From Planomonospora parontospora (GTDB taxonomy: Bacteria; Actinomycetota; Actinomycetes; Streptosporangiales; Streptosporangiaceae): 64,000 nt of DNA. Shown here in pieces: positions 36,496 through 47,705 of this stretch (position 1 is the first letter of the stretch; each line of letters opens with the position of its first letter). Location: NCBI GenBank assembly GCA_014647935.1, contig BMQD01000011.1, forward strand, positions 62,001 through 126,000. Direction: 5' to 3'. The notes under the pieces are model-generated. The model ran no database searches. It saw only the letters and a list, made by a program, of their open reading frames with translations, and had not been told where the DNA came from. The translations under genes were made by a program, and so were the position numbers.

Positions 36496-37071
36496 TCAGG
36501 AGGCGCGGACCACCGGGGCGCCGGTGAGGACCACTCCGGCCGAGTCGAGCTCGGCCAGGGCGGCCTCGGTGGTCTGGCGGGCCACCCCGGCGGTCAGGTC
36601 CAGCGGTACGTGCACGGCCAGGCCGTTCTCGACGGCGTCCAGCGCCGTGGCGCGCACGCAGTGGTCGGTGGCGATGCCGACCACGTCCACCGCGTGGACG
36701 TGACGCTCGGCGAGCCAGTCGGCCAGCCTGGTGCCGTCGGCCGACGTCCCCTCGAAACCGCTGTAGGCGGCGGAGCGGGCGCCCTTGCTGAACACCTCCT
36801 CCACCCGTCCGGCGTCGAGGGCGGGGTGGAAGTCGGCGCCGGGGGTGCCGGCCACGCAGTGCGCCGGCCACGAGGTCACGAAGTCGGGCTCCGCGGCGAA
36901 GTGGTCACCGGGGTCGACGTGGAAGTCGCGGGTGGCCACGACGTGGTCGTAGCCGTGTGAGGCCGCGTGCCGGGAGATGGCGGCGGCGACCTCGGCGCCG
37001 CCGTCCACGGCGAGGCTGCCGCCCTCGCAGAAGTCGTTCTGGACGTCGACGATGATCAGCGCGGTTGCCAT
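36496..37071 (-). CDS. pncA: Nicotinamidase PncA
   Basis: 191 residues of the isochorismatase-like fold. The catalytic triad is visible as Asp9 (IIVDVQNDF), Lys96 (FSKGARS) and Cys138 (ATDHCVR); metal ligands Asp49 and His51 (TRDFH) and His57 (DHF) are present. It converts nicotinamide to nicotinate, which pncB, encoded just upstream and ending 4 nt before, uses next. In mycobacteria PncA also activates pyrazinamide. The start at 37071 fits the family (MATALIIVDVQNDF). Confidence 0.95.
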   Translation of the reverse strand: MATALIIVDVQNDFCEGGSLAVDGGAEVAAAISRHAASHGYDHVVATRDFHVDPGDHFAAEPDFVTSWPAHCVAGTPGADFHPALDAGRVEEVFSKGARSAAYSGFEGTSADGTRLADWLAERHVHAVDVVGIATDHCVRATALDAVENGLAVHVPLDLTAGVARQTTEAALAELDSAGVVLTGAPVVRAS

Positions 37072-37075
37072 GGCT

Positions 37076-38365
37076 CTAGTCAAACACGGTGGGAAGCGCG
37101 GCGTCGCCCCGGGACAGCTGGTGCGCGGTGACGGGGAGCTCGGCGAAGGCCTCGCGGTGCCTGGCGCGGGCCTCCTCCGGCTTCTCCCGCACGACGACCT
37201 CGCCGCCCCGGACCAGCGGGGTCTGCAGCGGGCGCGCGCCGGGCGGCCGCCGTCCCGCGGTCGTGACCAGCTCGGCGACCGCCGTGCCCGACTCGTCGAG
37301 CCGCCGGAAGGCCTCCTTGCGCCCGCCCCGGCTGGGCTTGCCGACGGACCTCTTGGCCACCGGCTGGAGGACGCCCGCGGAGTCCTCCCGGGCGACGAGT
37401 TTGTAGACCAGGGCGGCGGTGGGCGAACCGGAGCCGGTGACCAGGGAGGTCCCGACGCCGTAGCCGTCCACCGGGGCGGCGGCCAGCGCCGCGATGGCGT
37501 ACTCGTCGAGGTCGCCGGTGACCAGGATCCGGGTGCCGTGCGCGCCCAGGCCGTCGAGCTGCGCGCGGACCTCGCGGGCGGCCTCGGTCAGGTCACCCGA
37601 GTCGATGCGGACCGCGCCCAGCCCGGGACCGGCGAGCTCGACCGCGGTCCGTACGGCCCGCGCCACGTCGTAGGTGTCCACCAGCAGCGTGGTGCCCGTG
37701 CCGAGGGAGGCGAGCTGGGCGGCGAACGCCTGCTCCTCGGAGTCGTGCAGCAGCGTGAACGCGTGGGCCGCGGTCCCGGTGGTCGGCACGCCGTACACCC
37801 GGCCGGCCATCAGGTTGGAGGTGGCGGCGAACCCGCACAGGTAGGCGGCGCGGGCCGCGGCCACGGCGGACATCTCATGCGTGCGCCGCGAGCCCATCTC
37901 GATGAGGGGCCGCGAGCCGGCGGCGCAGACCATCCGGGAGGCGGCGGTGGCGATCGCGCAGTCGTGGTTGAGGACGGACAGGATCAGCGTCTCCAGCAGC
38001 ACCGCCTCGGCGAACGTGCCCTCCACGGTCATGATCGGGGAGCCGGGGAAGTAGCACTCGCCCTCGCGGTAGCCGTGCACGTCGCCGCGGAAGCGGTAGC
38101 CCGCCAGGAAGTCCAGGGTGGCGTCGTCCACCACCCGGTTGGCGGCCAGGAACGCGAGCTCGTCCTCGCCGAACCGGAAGTGCTCCAGCGCGTCGAGCAC
38201 CCGGCCGGTCCCGGCGACCACCCCGTAGCGCCGCCCGCCCGGCAGCTGCCGGGCGAACACCTCGAACACGGCGCGCCGGGAGGCCGCTCCGCTGCGCAGG
38301 GCCGCCTGCAGCATCGTCAGCTCGTAGTGATCCGTCAGCAACGCCCCGCTCATGCTCATCGTCAC
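37076..38365 (-). CDS. pncB: Nicotinate phosphoribosyltransferase PncB
   Basis: About 429 residues: LLTDHYELTMLQAAL at the N-terminus, RIDSGDLTEAAREVRAQLD (phosphoribosyl-binding Asp), LVTGDLDEYAIAAL and GVGTSLVTGSGSPTAALVYKLV. It makes nicotinate mononucleotide, the committed step of NAD salvage from nicotinate. The GTG at 38365 sits 7 nt after TAGTCT with no ribosome site, so a leaderless start is preferred; ATG codons at 38359 and 38353 are alternatives. It shares a divergent region with clpS. Confidence 0.94.
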   Translation of the reverse strand: MTMSMSGALLTDHYELTMLQAALRSGAASRRAVFEVFARQLPGGRRYGVVAGTGRVLDALEHFRFGEDELAFLAANRVVDDATLDFLAGYRFRGDVHGYREGECYFPGSPIMTVEGTFAEAVLLETLILSVLNHDCAIATAASRMVCAAGSRPLIEMGSRRTHEMSAVAAARAAYLCGFAATSNLMAGRVYGVPTTGTAAHAFTLLHDSEEQAFAAQLASLGTGTTLLVDTYDVARAVRTAVELAGPGLGAVRIDSGDLTEAAREVRAQLDGLGAHGTRILVTGDLDEYAIAALAAAPVDGYGVGTSLVTGSGSPTAALVYKLVAREDSAGVLQPVAKRSVGKPSRGGRKEAFRRLDESGTAVAELVTTAGRRPPGARPLQTPLVRGGEVVVREKPEEARARHREAFAELPVTAHQLSRGDAALPTVFD

Positions 38366-38372
38366 GAGTCGA

Positions 38373-38378
38373 AGACTA
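38373..38378 (-). promoter_or_regulatory. -10 element of leaderless pncB-pncA transcript
   Basis: TAGTCT on the minus strand, 7 nt before the GTG start of pncB. The intergenic space to clpS is only 34 nt, so divergent promoters must overlap here. Confidence 0.55.
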
Positions 38379-38399
38379 AGCCCGGGATAGGGCAGACTG

Positions 38400-38693
38400 G
38401 TGAACGTGGGTACCACAGCTCCGATGGAGGTCGAGCGTCCGTCGATCGACAGCCGGCCGGATCTGCCCTGGCTGACGATCGTCTGGAACGACCCGGTCAA
38501 CCTGATGTCGTACGTCACGTACGTCTTCCAGTCCGTCTTCGGCTACTCGCGGGAGAAGGCGGAGAAACTGATGCTGGACGTGCACCACAAGGGCAGGGCG
38601 GTGGTCTCCAGCGGCACCCGCGAGGAGATGGAGCGCGACGTGCAGATCATGCACTCCTACGGCCTGTGGGCGACCGTGCAGCAGGACGCATGA
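38400..38693 (+). CDS. clpS: ATP-dependent Clp protease adaptor ClpS
   Basis: 97 residues with the ClpS core [22 protein letters not shown] through [32 protein letters not shown]; the Asn-Asp pair and the binding-pocket residues for N-terminal bulky residues are present. It delivers N-degron substrates to ClpC/ClpA. GTG start next to a TAGGGC -10-like element suggests a leaderless message. Its stop overlaps the next gene (ATGA). Confidence 0.95.
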   Translation: MNVGTTAPMEVERPSIDSRPDLPWLTIVWNDPVNLMSYVTYVFQSVFGYSREKAEKLMLDVHHKGRAVVSSGTREEMERDVQIMHSYGLWATVQQDA

Positions 38694-39214
38694 GCAGTGG
38701 GTTCGCCGCGGGGCGCGACGGCGGTGTGACCGCCCGCTTCGACGCCGCGGAGATAGCGGTCCTGCGGTCCCTGATCTCCCAGATCCTCGATCTGGTCGAG
38801 CCCGGCGCGACCGGGGACGACCCGCTGGAGCGCGCCCTGGGGATCGGTTCGGCCGAGGAGCCCACCGACCCGGTGCTGGCCCGGCTGTTCCCCTCGGCCT
38901 ACGCCGACGACGACCTGTCGGCGGAGTTCCGCCGCTACACCGAGGCGACCCTGCGGGACGGCAAGCGCTCCGACGCGCGGACCATGCTGGAGACCGCGGC
39001 GCCCGGCCGGGTGGAGCTCACCGCGGAGCAGGCGCAGGCGTGGATGCGGGCGCTGAACGACGTGCGGCTGGCGCTCGGCACCCGGCTGGAGGTGACCGAG
39101 GAGGTGCACGACGAGATCGCCGGGATGGGCGAGGACGACCCCCGCTATCCGGCGTACGTGACCTACGACTGGCTGACCTACCTCCAGGACAGCCTGGTCC
39201 GCGCTCTTTGGTAG
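38690..39214 (+). CDS. DUF2017 protein, ClpS-linked
   Basis: 174 residues: [26 protein letters not shown] at the start and [29 protein letters not shown] in the centre, matching DUF2017. The family sits next to clpS throughout actinobacteria, so a role in N-degron proteolysis is the usual inference, but no activity is known. Translationally coupled to clpS by ATGA. Confidence 0.9.
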   Translation: MSSGFAAGRDGGVTARFDAAEIAVLRSLISQILDLVEPGATGDDPLERALGIGSAEEPTDPVLARLFPSAYADDDLSAEFRRYTEATLRDGKRSDARTMLETAAPGRVELTAEQAQAWMRALNDVRLALGTRLEVTEEVHDEIAGMGEDDPRYPAYVTYDWLTYLQDSLVRALW

Positions 39215-39223
39215 CTTCCAGGC

Positions 39224-39640
39224 ATGCTCACGATCTCCCAGGAACTGGTCGACAAGATGATCGCGCACGCCCGGGCCGACCACCCGGACGAGGCGTGCGG
39301 CGTGATCGCGGGCCCCGAGGGCTCCGACACCCCGGCGCGCTTCGTCCCGATGGAGAACGCCGAGCGGTCGCCGACGTTCTACCGGTTCGACTCCATGGAG
39401 CAGCTGCGGGTCTGGCGCGAGATGGACGACCGCGACGAGGAGCCGGTGGTCATCTACCACTCGCACACCTCGACCGAGGCCTATCCCTCGCGCACCGACG
39501 TCTCCTACGCCTCCGAGCCGAACGCCCACTACGTGCTGGTCTCCACCCGCGAGGAGCTGGGGGAGGAGGCGGAGGTGCGCTCCTACCGCATCGTCGAGGG
39601 CGTGGTGACCGAGGAGGAGGTCGTCATCCTGCCGTCGTGA
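39224..39640 (+). CDS. mec: Mec+-type JAMM metalloprotease
   Basis: 138 residues of the Mov34/MPN/PAD-1 (JAMM) family. The zinc motif is complete: Glu23 in PDEACG, then His79-Ser-His81 and Asp92 separated by ten residues in HSHTSTEAYPSRTD. In Mycobacterium tuberculosis Mec cleaves cysteine from the CysO adduct. Here it precedes cysO and cysM and fits that role; the CysO tail suggests it may also trim the carrier. The ATG has a short 5' gap of 9 nt from DUF2017. Confidence 0.93.
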   Translation: MLTISQELVDKMIAHARADHPDEACGVIAGPEGSDTPARFVPMENAERSPTFYRFDSMEQLRVWREMDDRDEEPVVIYHSHTSTEAYPSRTDVSYASEPNAHYVLVSTREELGEEAEVRSYRIVEGVVTEEEVVILPS

Positions 39641-39685
39641 CGTCCACCACGTGACACGGCCGTGGGGCCCGGCGCCCCTTTTGGG

Positions 39686-39691
39686 TAAACT
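39686..39691 (+). promoter_or_regulatory. -10 element of leaderless uORF/cysO transcript
   Basis: TAAACT, 7 nt before the ATG of the 45-codon leader ORF at 39699, with no ribosome site. Confidence 0.6.
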
Positions 39692-39698
39692 GGACGGC

Positions 39699-39836
39699 AT
39701 GCCGACCGCCGACCCGAACCCCGAGGACGTCGTGCGCTCGCGTCCCGGCGTTCGCGTGCGGCACGCGGGCCTCGCACCCGTGCAGAACTTCCTCTTCGGG
39801 CACACCCCTCTCTCCGTCGTCTACGACTGTCGCTGA
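39699..39836 (+). CDS. Leader peptide ending VYDCR, possible cysteine attenuator
   Basis: 45 codons starting MPTADPNPEDVVRSRPG and ending LAPVQNFLFGHTPLSVVYDCR (quoted from the second half as LFGHTPLSVVYDCR). The frame is flanked by a well-spaced TAAACT (39686-39691). A penultimate Cys codon just before the stop is the hallmark of actinobacterial Cys-sensing leader ORFs located before sulfur genes. An 8-bp hairpin lies 27-51 nt beyond. I infer that stalling at Cys controls cysO-cysM. Confidence 0.55.
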   Translation: MPTADPNPEDVVRSRPGVRVRHAGLAPVQNFLFGHTPLSVVYDCR

Positions 39837-39862
39837 CCGGCCCCGCCGGAAATCCCCCCAGC

Positions 39863-39887
39863 CCCACCGGTGTTCTCATCCGGTGGG
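39863..39887 (+). promoter_or_regulatory. Candidate attenuator hairpin before cysO
   Basis: CCCACCGG (39863-39870) and CCGGTGGG (39880-39887) form a perfect 8-bp stem with a 9-nt loop, between the leader ORF stop and the cysO ribosome site. It may pause or end transcription, or mask the downstream start. Confidence 0.5.
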
Positions 39888-39939
39888 CGTTCCCATGACG
39901 ACACGAGTTCCCACGACGACACGAGGAGACCGATCCACG

Positions 39940-41274
<1,335 letters not shown>

Positions 41275-41307
41275 CTCCGGCCGGTCCGGCCGCCGCGGAA
41301 CGGCGGA

Positions 41308-41343
41308 GGGGCGGGCGTCCTCCCTGGACGCCCGCCCCTTTTT
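41308..41343 (+). terminator. Intrinsic terminator after cysM
   Basis: GGGGCGGGCGTCC (41308-41320), 5-nt loop, GGACGCCCGCCCC (41326-41338), then five T (41339-41343). A textbook rho-independent terminator for the cysO-cysM transcript. Confidence 0.92.
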
Positions 41344-41372
41344 CATGTGCCCTCAGCCGGATCCGTCCGGGA

Positions 41373-43226
41373 TCAGTCGAACAGGACCCGCACGGAGAAG
41401 TCCGCGTCGCCGCCGGACTGCGTGCCGCTGATGCCGACGGCGCGCAGGACCTTGAGGTTGGCCTGCTCGTCGCCCTGCAGGTTCTGCAGGTAGAGCTTCT
41501 CGAGCTTGTTGAGGTCGACGTACGTGGCGAAGGTCGCGTCGCCGGCGTTCGGGACGGCGAGCTGGAAGCTCTCGCTGTCGGCCAGGGTGCCGTCCTTGGC
41601 GAGCTCGGCCGCGTAGTCCTGGGCGCTGGCCAGGACGAGGAAGCCGTCGCCGGGGACCTTGGCGATCTGCGGGGCGGCGGTGCCGGAGTCGGCGAGGAAC
41701 CGCTCCAGCTTGCCGACGACCTCCTGGGCCTTGGCAGGGTCGGTGGTGATCCGGGCGCCGATCTTGGGCGAGTTGGCCTCCAGGCCGTTCTCGTCCAGGG
41801 CGACGGTGAGGTTCTTGCCGAGCAGCGTCACCAGATCGGCGGGGAGCGCCAGCCCGTACTTCTGCTGGGCCTGGTCGACGAACTGCTGGAAGGACTGGCC
41901 GCCGCCGGCCTGGTCGGCCGCCTTCATGAGCTCGGTCCACTGCTTGCCGATCGCGTCGCCGAGACCGGAGACCGAGACCGCCGCGGCGGTGGAGGCGGGG
42001 AGCTTGCCGATCTGGGAGGGCTGGGCGTCGCCCATGCCCACGTCCTTGGCGCCGCGGACGATGGCGGCCAGCTCGACGTAACCGCCGTCGAAGCGGAGCG
42101 CGCCGGCCACGCGGGCGTTCTTGAGCTGCGCGAGGGTGGCGGGGTCCTGGGTGGCCAGCTCCGGAGCGAGCTCGGCGACCTTCCCGGCGTCCAGCCAGAA
42201 GGACATGACACCGGTCTCACCGAGGTCGCCCTGGTCGGCGGAGAAGTTGGCGTTCTGCGACAGCGGGGCCGCGGCGGCGGCCTGGTCGGCCTGCTCCTGC
42301 TTCTCGGCGAGCAGCGCGTAGTCCTCGCGGAAGGCGATGCCGAACTTGCCCTCGCCGCCGGCCAGCTTGGCGATGCCGGCCTTGGCCTTGTCCTGGTCGG
42401 TGACCTGGACGGCCACCACGACGCCGGGCTCCTCGCCGCGCTGCGCGGGGGGCAGCACGGCCACGCCGACGCGGGAGCCGAGCCAGGGCTCGACGTCGGC
42501 GGCGTAGTCCAGCTTGCTCAGGCTCTGGTCGTCCTTCTTGATCATGTCGAAGAGGGACTTGCGCGGGTCGTCGCCGGTGAAGGAGTCCTTGGTGACGGTG
42601 AACTTCTTGGCGATGTCGAACAGCGCCAGCTTCTGGTTGGCGGCCGGGTCGAGGTCGACGCGGACGTAACCGAGGGCGTTGCCGGGCAGCACCTCGTACG
42701 GCTGGGTGCCGCCGCCGCTGAGCAGGCTGACCGCGGCGTAGCCGCCGCCGCCGAGGAGGGCCACGACCAGCGCCGCGATCAGCGCGACCAGCCAGCCCTT
42801 GCCGCCCTTGCGGGCCGGCGGGACCGGAGGCTGCCCCGCGCCCAGGAACTCGGGGCCCTGCTGCTGCCAGCCGGGCTGGCCGTACGCCTGCTGGCCATGG
42901 GCCTGCTGACCGTAAGCCTGCTGGCCGTACGGCGGCGGCTGCTGGCCGTACGCCTGCTGCTGGCCGTAGGGCTGCTGGGGCGCCGCCTGCTGCGGGTAGG
43001 GGGGAGGAGCCTGCTGGTACCCGCCCGGGTTCTGGGGGTGTCCGCCGCTCTGCGGGTGGCCGGGCTGACCCTGCTGCGGGTAGGCGCCGCCCGGCTGGGG
43101 GTACCCGCCCGGCTGGGGATAGGCCTGGGTGTGGGGCTGGTCGTGCTGCTGGGGACGGTATGCGATGGTCCTGTCCGGGCTCTCATTCGGATCAGGGAAC
43201 TGTCCCGGAGGGGTGTTGGCAGACAT
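41373..43226 (-). CDS. DUF3352 membrane-anchored protein with PQ-rich N-terminus
   Basis: About 617 residues. The first 140 are Pro/Gln/Gly/Tyr-rich repeats (QQAYGQQ, YPQPGG), disordered and cytoplasmic. One membrane helix (GWLVALIAALVVALLGGGGYAAV) is followed by the long DUF3352 domain: EVLPGNALGYVRVDLDPAANQKLALFDIAKKF near the start and several Ala/Asp-rich repeats of the same alpha-beta fold. Family function unknown; it is widespread in actinobacteria. The start is the ATG at 43226, with a GTG 6 nt upstream as alternative. Confidence 0.9.
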   Translation of the reverse strand: MSANTPPGQFPDPNESPDRTIAYRPQQHDQPHTQAYPQPGGYPQPGGAYPQQGQPGHPQSGGHPQNPGGYQQAPPPYPQQAAPQQPYGQQQAYGQQPPPYGQQAYGQQAHGQQAYGQPGWQQQGPEFLGAGQPPVPPARKGGKGWLVALIAALVVALLGGGGYAAVSLLSGGGTQPYEVLPGNALGYVRVDLDPAANQKLALFDIAKKFTVTKDSFTGDDPRKSLFDMIKKDDQSLSKLDYAADVEPWLGSRVGVAVLPPAQRGEEPGVVVAVQVTDQDKAKAGIAKLAGGEGKFGIAFREDYALLAEKQEQADQAAAAAPLSQNANFSADQGDLGETGVMSFWLDAGKVAELAPELATQDPATLAQLKNARVAGALRFDGGYVELAAIVRGAKDVGMGDAQPSQIGKLPASTAAAVSVSGLGDAIGKQWTELMKAADQAGGGQSFQQFVDQAQQKYGLALPADLVTLLGKNLTVALDENGLEANSPKIGARITTDPAKAQEVVGKLERFLADSGTAAPQIAKVPGDGFLVLASAQDYAAELAKDGTLADSESFQLAVPNAGDATFATYVDLNKLEKLYLQNLQGDEQANLKVLRAVGISGTQSGGDADFSVRVLFD

Positions 43227-43232
43227 GCTCAC

Positions 43233-43698
43233 TCACAAGGTGGACTTCGGGGATATGTAGAAGTTAGTGCATCTTCCTAGCGAACCGCTTGCATTGAACT
43301 AACTGCGTCTTTGCTGCGTCTAAGGATGAATTGCCGCGGGCAGTGCTTCTGACCAGGGCTCTTGTCCCCCTGTCGGAGGCCTCGCGTCAAGGGCCGTGGA
43401 AATCGCCCATACGGGTGATCAGGGAACGACCACCCCAAAAACAATCTTCCAGCGGCCGGTCTGCTGAAGTCCTCCGTCCCGCCCTCCGGAAGTCGTCCGG
43501 AGTGCGCCGCGGCCGGTCGGGCGGGATCGGAGCAGGGCGGAGCCCGCGCCGGATAGTAGAGTGAGCTCACTAGAACAAGGTTCGGGAGGTCGGTCCGGCG
43601 GACGCCGCCGGACCGGACGTCAGGAGCGAGGGGACGCGACGGCCCGGCGCCGGCCGCGGACGCCCGAGCCGCCGGGTGAAGCGAGGTAGTGGACACAG
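43233..43698. promoter_or_regulatory. Divergent intergenic region with palindrome AGTGAGCTCACT
   Basis: 465 nt between the DUF3352 gene and the thioesterase hold no convincing gene. AT-richer sequence at 43250-43330 probably carries the DUF3352 promoter. A perfect 12-bp palindrome, AGTGAGCTCACT, lies at 43560-43571, next to TAGTAG, and about 130 nt before the thioesterase start; it is likely an operator or promoter element. Confidence 0.45.
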
Positions 43699-44493
43699 AT
43701 GACGAAGTTCGACGAGGCGACGCAGGCCATCCGGGTAGACGAGAACACCTACGACGTGTGCCTGGACCCCGGATACTCGATCGGCGGCCCCCTCAACGGC
43801 GGCTACCTGATGGCGGTGGTCCTGCGCGCCGTCGTCGACGCCTCCGCGCACGAGCACCCGGTGACCACCAGCGCCCAGTTCCTGCGCGCGGCCCGCCCCG
43901 GCCCCGCCCGGGTACGACTGGAGCGCATCAAGACCGGCCGCACCGCAGAGATGACCCGTGCCACCCTGCTCCAGGACGGCCAGGCGTTCATCGAGACCCT
44001 CGTCACCACCGCCACCCTCACCGCCGGCGCGGTCCCCGACTGGACGGACGGCCCCTCGGCCGCCATGCCGCCCGTCGAGCGGTGCGTCAGGCTGCCCGAC
44101 CCCAGGCCCGAGTCGAACATGACGCTCAACGCCCAGGTGGAGATGGTCTTCGACCCGCCCACCGTCGGCTGGCTCGACGGCGCCCCCAGCGGCCGGCCGG
44201 AGTCGCGCGCCTACTTCCGGATGGCCGAGCCGCAGGACCCCGACCCCTTCGTGCTGGCCTTCGCCGTGGACGCCCTCCCGCCGGTGGTCTTCTCCGCCGG
44301 AGCCCGCGGCTGGGCCCCGACCGTCGACCTCACCTGGCACCTGCGGGCGCTGCCGGCCCCCGGCTGGCTCACCGTGCTGGGCAGCGGACGGATGATCGGC
44401 GACGGCTGGTTCGACGAGGACGTCGAGGTCTGGGACTCCGCCGGACGGCTCGTCGCCCAGTCCCGCCAGCTCGCCCGCGTCGGCCGCGGCTGA
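43699..44493 (+). CDS. Thioesterase-superfamily protein (double hotdog)
   Basis: 264 residues. The N-terminal hotdog shows SIGGPLNGGYLMAVVLRAVVDASAHEHPVTTSAQFLRAARPG, typical of TesB-like acyl-CoA thioesterases, and the C-terminal hotdog (WAPTVDLTWHLRALPAPGWLTVLGSGRMIGDGWFDEDVEVWDSAGRLVAQSRQLA) completes the dimer-like fold. It should hydrolyse acyl-CoA; chain length is unknown. GAGGTAG lies about 12 nt before the ATG. Not obviously operonic. Confidence 0.85.
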   Translation: MTKFDEATQAIRVDENTYDVCLDPGYSIGGPLNGGYLMAVVLRAVVDASAHEHPVTTSAQFLRAARPGPARVRLERIKTGRTAEMTRATLLQDGQAFIETLVTTATLTAGAVPDWTDGPSAAMPPVERCVRLPDPRPESNMTLNAQVEMVFDPPTVGWLDGAPSGRPESRAYFRMAEPQDPDPFVLAFAVDALPPVVFSAGARGWAPTVDLTWHLRALPAPGWLTVLGSGRMIGDGWFDEDVEVWDSAGRLVAQSRQLARVGRG

Positions 44494-44574
44494 CCGGAGT
44501 CCCTCCGCGCGGCCCCGCACGCGGCGCGCGACCGTTGTGAGGATTCTTACCGTGAGCGGTAGTCCCAGGTCGCC

Positions 44575-44580
44575 TAACCT
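44575..44580 (+). promoter_or_regulatory. -10 element of leaderless murI transcript
   Basis: TAACCT, 8 nt before the murI GTG. Confidence 0.5.
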
Positions 44581-44588
44581 TGGGAACC

Positions 44589-45464
44589 GTGTCGCAAGCG
44601 AGCATTGGAATCTTCGACAGCGGTGTCGGCGGCCTCACGGTGGCCAGGGCGATCATCGATCAGCTGCCCGGTGAATCGGTCCTCTACGTGGCCGACACCG
44701 CGCGGCAGCCGTACGGCCCCCTGCCGATCGCCCAGGTCCGGTCCTACGCGCTGGAGGTGATGGACCACCTCGTCGAGCACGAGGTCAAGATGCTGGTGAT
44801 CGCGTGCAACAGCGCCAGCGCGGCGGTGCTGCGCGACGCCCGCGAACGCTACGACGTGCCCGTCGTGGAGGTGATCCAGCCGGCCGCCCGGCGGGCCGTG
44901 CGGGCCACCCGCAACGGCAGGGTCGGGGTCATCGCGACCCGCGCCACCATCCAGTCGATGGCCTACCACGACGCGTTCGCCGCGGCCCCCGACGTCCGGC
45001 TGACCGGGGTGGCCGCACCCCGGCTGGTCGAGTTCGTGGAGCGCGGCGAGACGATGAGCGAGGAGCTCATCGAGGTCATCCGCGGCTACCTGGAGCCCGT
45101 GCTCGACGACGGCTGCGACACGCTCATCCTGGGATGCACCCACTACCCGCTGCTGACCGGCGCGATCTCCTACGTCGCCGGGGACGGCGTCACGCTGGTG
45201 TCCAGCGCCGACGAGACGGCCAAGGACGTCTTCAGGATCCTGCACGACCAGGGCCTGGCCGCCCTCCCCGGCACGCTGCCCCGCCACCGGTTCCGCGCCA
45301 CGGGTGAGACCGGGCTGTTCGCCAGGCTCGGCCGGCGGTTCCTCGGCCCGGAGATCGAGGCGGTCGAGGCCGCCCCGGTGGGAGCACCGGTGGGGACGCC
45401 GGTGCCGGCACCCGTCCGCGACGCCGGCGTCGCGGTGACCACGCGGTCGGGGACCCCGGCCTGA
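44589..45464 (+). CDS. murI: Glutamate racemase MurI
   Basis: 291 residues. The two catalytic Cys are at about 73 (IACNSASA) and 183 (LGCTHYPLL), and the N-terminus [17 protein letters not shown] with Asp10 is diagnostic. It supplies D-glutamate for peptidoglycan. The 40-residue Pro/Val/Ala tail is variable. The GTG start at 44589 follows TAACCT with no ribosome site. Confidence 0.95.
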   Translation: MSQASIGIFDSGVGGLTVARAIIDQLPGESVLYVADTARQPYGPLPIAQVRSYALEVMDHLVEHEVKMLVIACNSASAAVLRDARERYDVPVVEVIQPAARRAVRATRNGRVGVIATRATIQSMAYHDAFAAAPDVRLTGVAAPRLVEFVERGETMSEELIEVIRGYLEPVLDDGCDTLILGCTHYPLLTGAISYVAGDGVTLVSSADETAKDVFRILHDQGLAALPGTLPRHRFRATGETGLFARLGRRFLGPEIEAVEAAPVGAPVGTPVPAPVRDAGVAVTTRSGTPA

Positions 45465-45492
45465 GGGCCGGACCCCACGCCGGAGGCAATCG

Positions 45493-46263
45493 ATGAAACA
45501 GGAGGCCGCGTTGAAACTGACGATCGTCGGATGCTCGGGAAGCTTCCCCGGGCCGGACAGCCCCTCGTCCTGCTACCTGCTGGAGGCGGAGGGCTACCGG
45601 ATGCTGCTGGACTTCGGCAACGGCGCGCTGGGCGCCCTCCAGCGGCACATCGGCCTGTACGACGTGGACGCGATCTGCCTGTCGCACCTGCACGCCGACC
45701 ACTGCCTGGACCTGTGCCCCTACCACGTGGTGCGCACCTACTCCCCGGACGGCCCGCGGCCGAGGATCCCGGTCCACGCCCCCGCCGACGCGCCCAGGCG
45801 CCTGGCCGCCGCCTACGGCATGCCCGACGAACCCGGCCTGGACACCGCCTTCGACTTCGCCGCGCTCACCCCCGGCACCTTCGAGGTCGGACCGTTCGAG
45901 GTGACTACCGCCCGCATGAACCACCCGGTCGAGACCTTCGGCTTCCGCGTCTCGTACGGCGGGCGCTCGGTCGCCTACTCCGCCGACACCGGCGAATCCG
46001 CCGAACTCGTCAAGCTGGCCGCCGACGCGGACCTGCTGCTGTGCGAGGCGTCGTTCCTGGACCGGCCCGACCTCCCCGAGGCCCTGCACCTGTCCGGCCG
46101 CCAGGCCGCCGAGCACGCGGCCAGGGCCGGAGCGGGCACGCTCGTGCTGACCCACCTCGTCCCCTGGTACGACCCCGCGGACATCCTCCGGGACGCCTCC
46201 CGCGGCGGCTTCGGCGGGCGGATGGAGCTCGCGCGGAGCGGGGCCGTGTATGACCTAGGGTGA
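45493..46263 (+). CDS. Metallo-beta-lactamase fold hydrolase
   Basis: 256 residues with HLHADHCLD as the main metal motif, RMNHPVETF further on, and [11 protein letters not shown] plus [10 protein letters not shown] for the remaining ligands. It belongs to the RNase Z-like/phosphodiesterase branch and lies between murI and rph, a common actinobacterial arrangement. GGAGG is 6 nt before the ATG. The substrate, probably a cyclic nucleotide or RNA end, is not shown by sequence. Confidence 0.9.
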   Translation: MKQEAALKLTIVGCSGSFPGPDSPSSCYLLEAEGYRMLLDFGNGALGALQRHIGLYDVDAICLSHLHADHCLDLCPYHVVRTYSPDGPRPRIPVHAPADAPRRLAAAYGMPDEPGLDTAFDFAALTPGTFEVGPFEVTTARMNHPVETFGFRVSYGGRSVAYSADTGESAELVKLAADADLLLCEASFLDRPDLPEALHLSGRQAAEHAARAGAGTLVLTHLVPWYDPADILRDASRGGFGGRMELARSGAVYDLG

Positions 46264-46268
46264 TGTCC

Positions 46269-46981
<713 letters not shown>

Positions 46982-46985
<4 letters not shown>

Positions 46986-47590
46986 GGCGGGTCGTCCTGG
47001 CGACGCGGAACACCGGGAAGATCGTCGAGCTCCGCCGCATCCTGGCCGAGGCCGCGCTGCCGGTCGAGATCGTCGGCCTGGAGGAGTTCCCGCAGATCGG
47101 CGACGTCGCGGAGACCGGCCTGACCTTCGCGGAGAACGCCCTGCTCAAGGCCCACGCCGTCGCACAGGCGTCCGGCCTGCCGGCCGTCGCCGACGACTCG
47201 GGCCTGTGCGTGGACGCGCTCAACGGCATGCCCGGCATCTTCTCCGCCCGCTGGTCCGGGACCCACGGCGACGACAGGGCCAACCTGGACCTGCTGCTCG
47301 CCCAGGTCTCCGACGTGCCGGACGGCCGACGGGGGGCGCACTTCGCGTGCGCCGCGGCCCTGGCCCTGCCGTCGGGGCAGGAGCGGGTGGCCGAGGGCGC
47401 GCTGCACGGCTCGATCATCCGCGCCCCGCGCGGGACCGGGGGGTTCGGTTACGACCCGGTCTTCGTGCCGGAGGGCGGGACCCGGACGACCGCCGAGCTG
47501 GCCCCGGAGGAGAAGGACGCGATCAGCCACCGGGGCCGGGCCTTCCGCGCGCTGGCCCCGATCCTGGCCGAGGTGCTCGTCCCGGAGTGA
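46982..47590 (+). CDS. rdgB: XTP/dITP pyrophosphatase RdgB (HAM1)
   Basis: 202 residues: [60 protein letters not shown] and [15 protein letters not shown] are the conserved motifs. It removes inosine and xanthosine triphosphates from the nucleotide pool. GTG start translationally coupled to rph. Confidence 0.95.
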
Positions 47591-47631
47591 CCCGTCCGGC
47601 CGCGCCGGGCCCGGCGCGGAGTGACCCGTCC
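47584..47631 (+). repeat. Direct repeat flanking palindrome after rdgB
   Basis: The 14-mer GGAGTGACCCGTCC covers the rdgB stop at 47584-47597 and recurs at 47618-47631. Between them lies a 20-bp perfect palindrome (47600-47619, core GCCGGGCCCGGC), which could fold as a terminator. Confidence 0.7.
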
Positions 47632-47693
47632 CGCCGGGCCCGCTGCGGGCCTCCGGTAATGAACGGGTAAGAACTCCCGGTCCCCGGCGGGCG

Positions 47694-47699
47694 TAGCGT
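47694..47699 (+). promoter_or_regulatory. -10 element of leaderless oxidoreductase transcript
   Basis: TAGCGT, 6 nt before the ATG at 47706, with no ribosome site. Confidence 0.5.
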
Positions 47700-47705
47700 C
47701 GAGCC

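Noticed and set aside
43277..43696. Minus-strand ORF in the DUF3352/thioesterase intergenic region
   Set aside because: No ribosome site, no family resemblance, and Pro/Arg-rich shadow composition; the region looks like promoter DNA.
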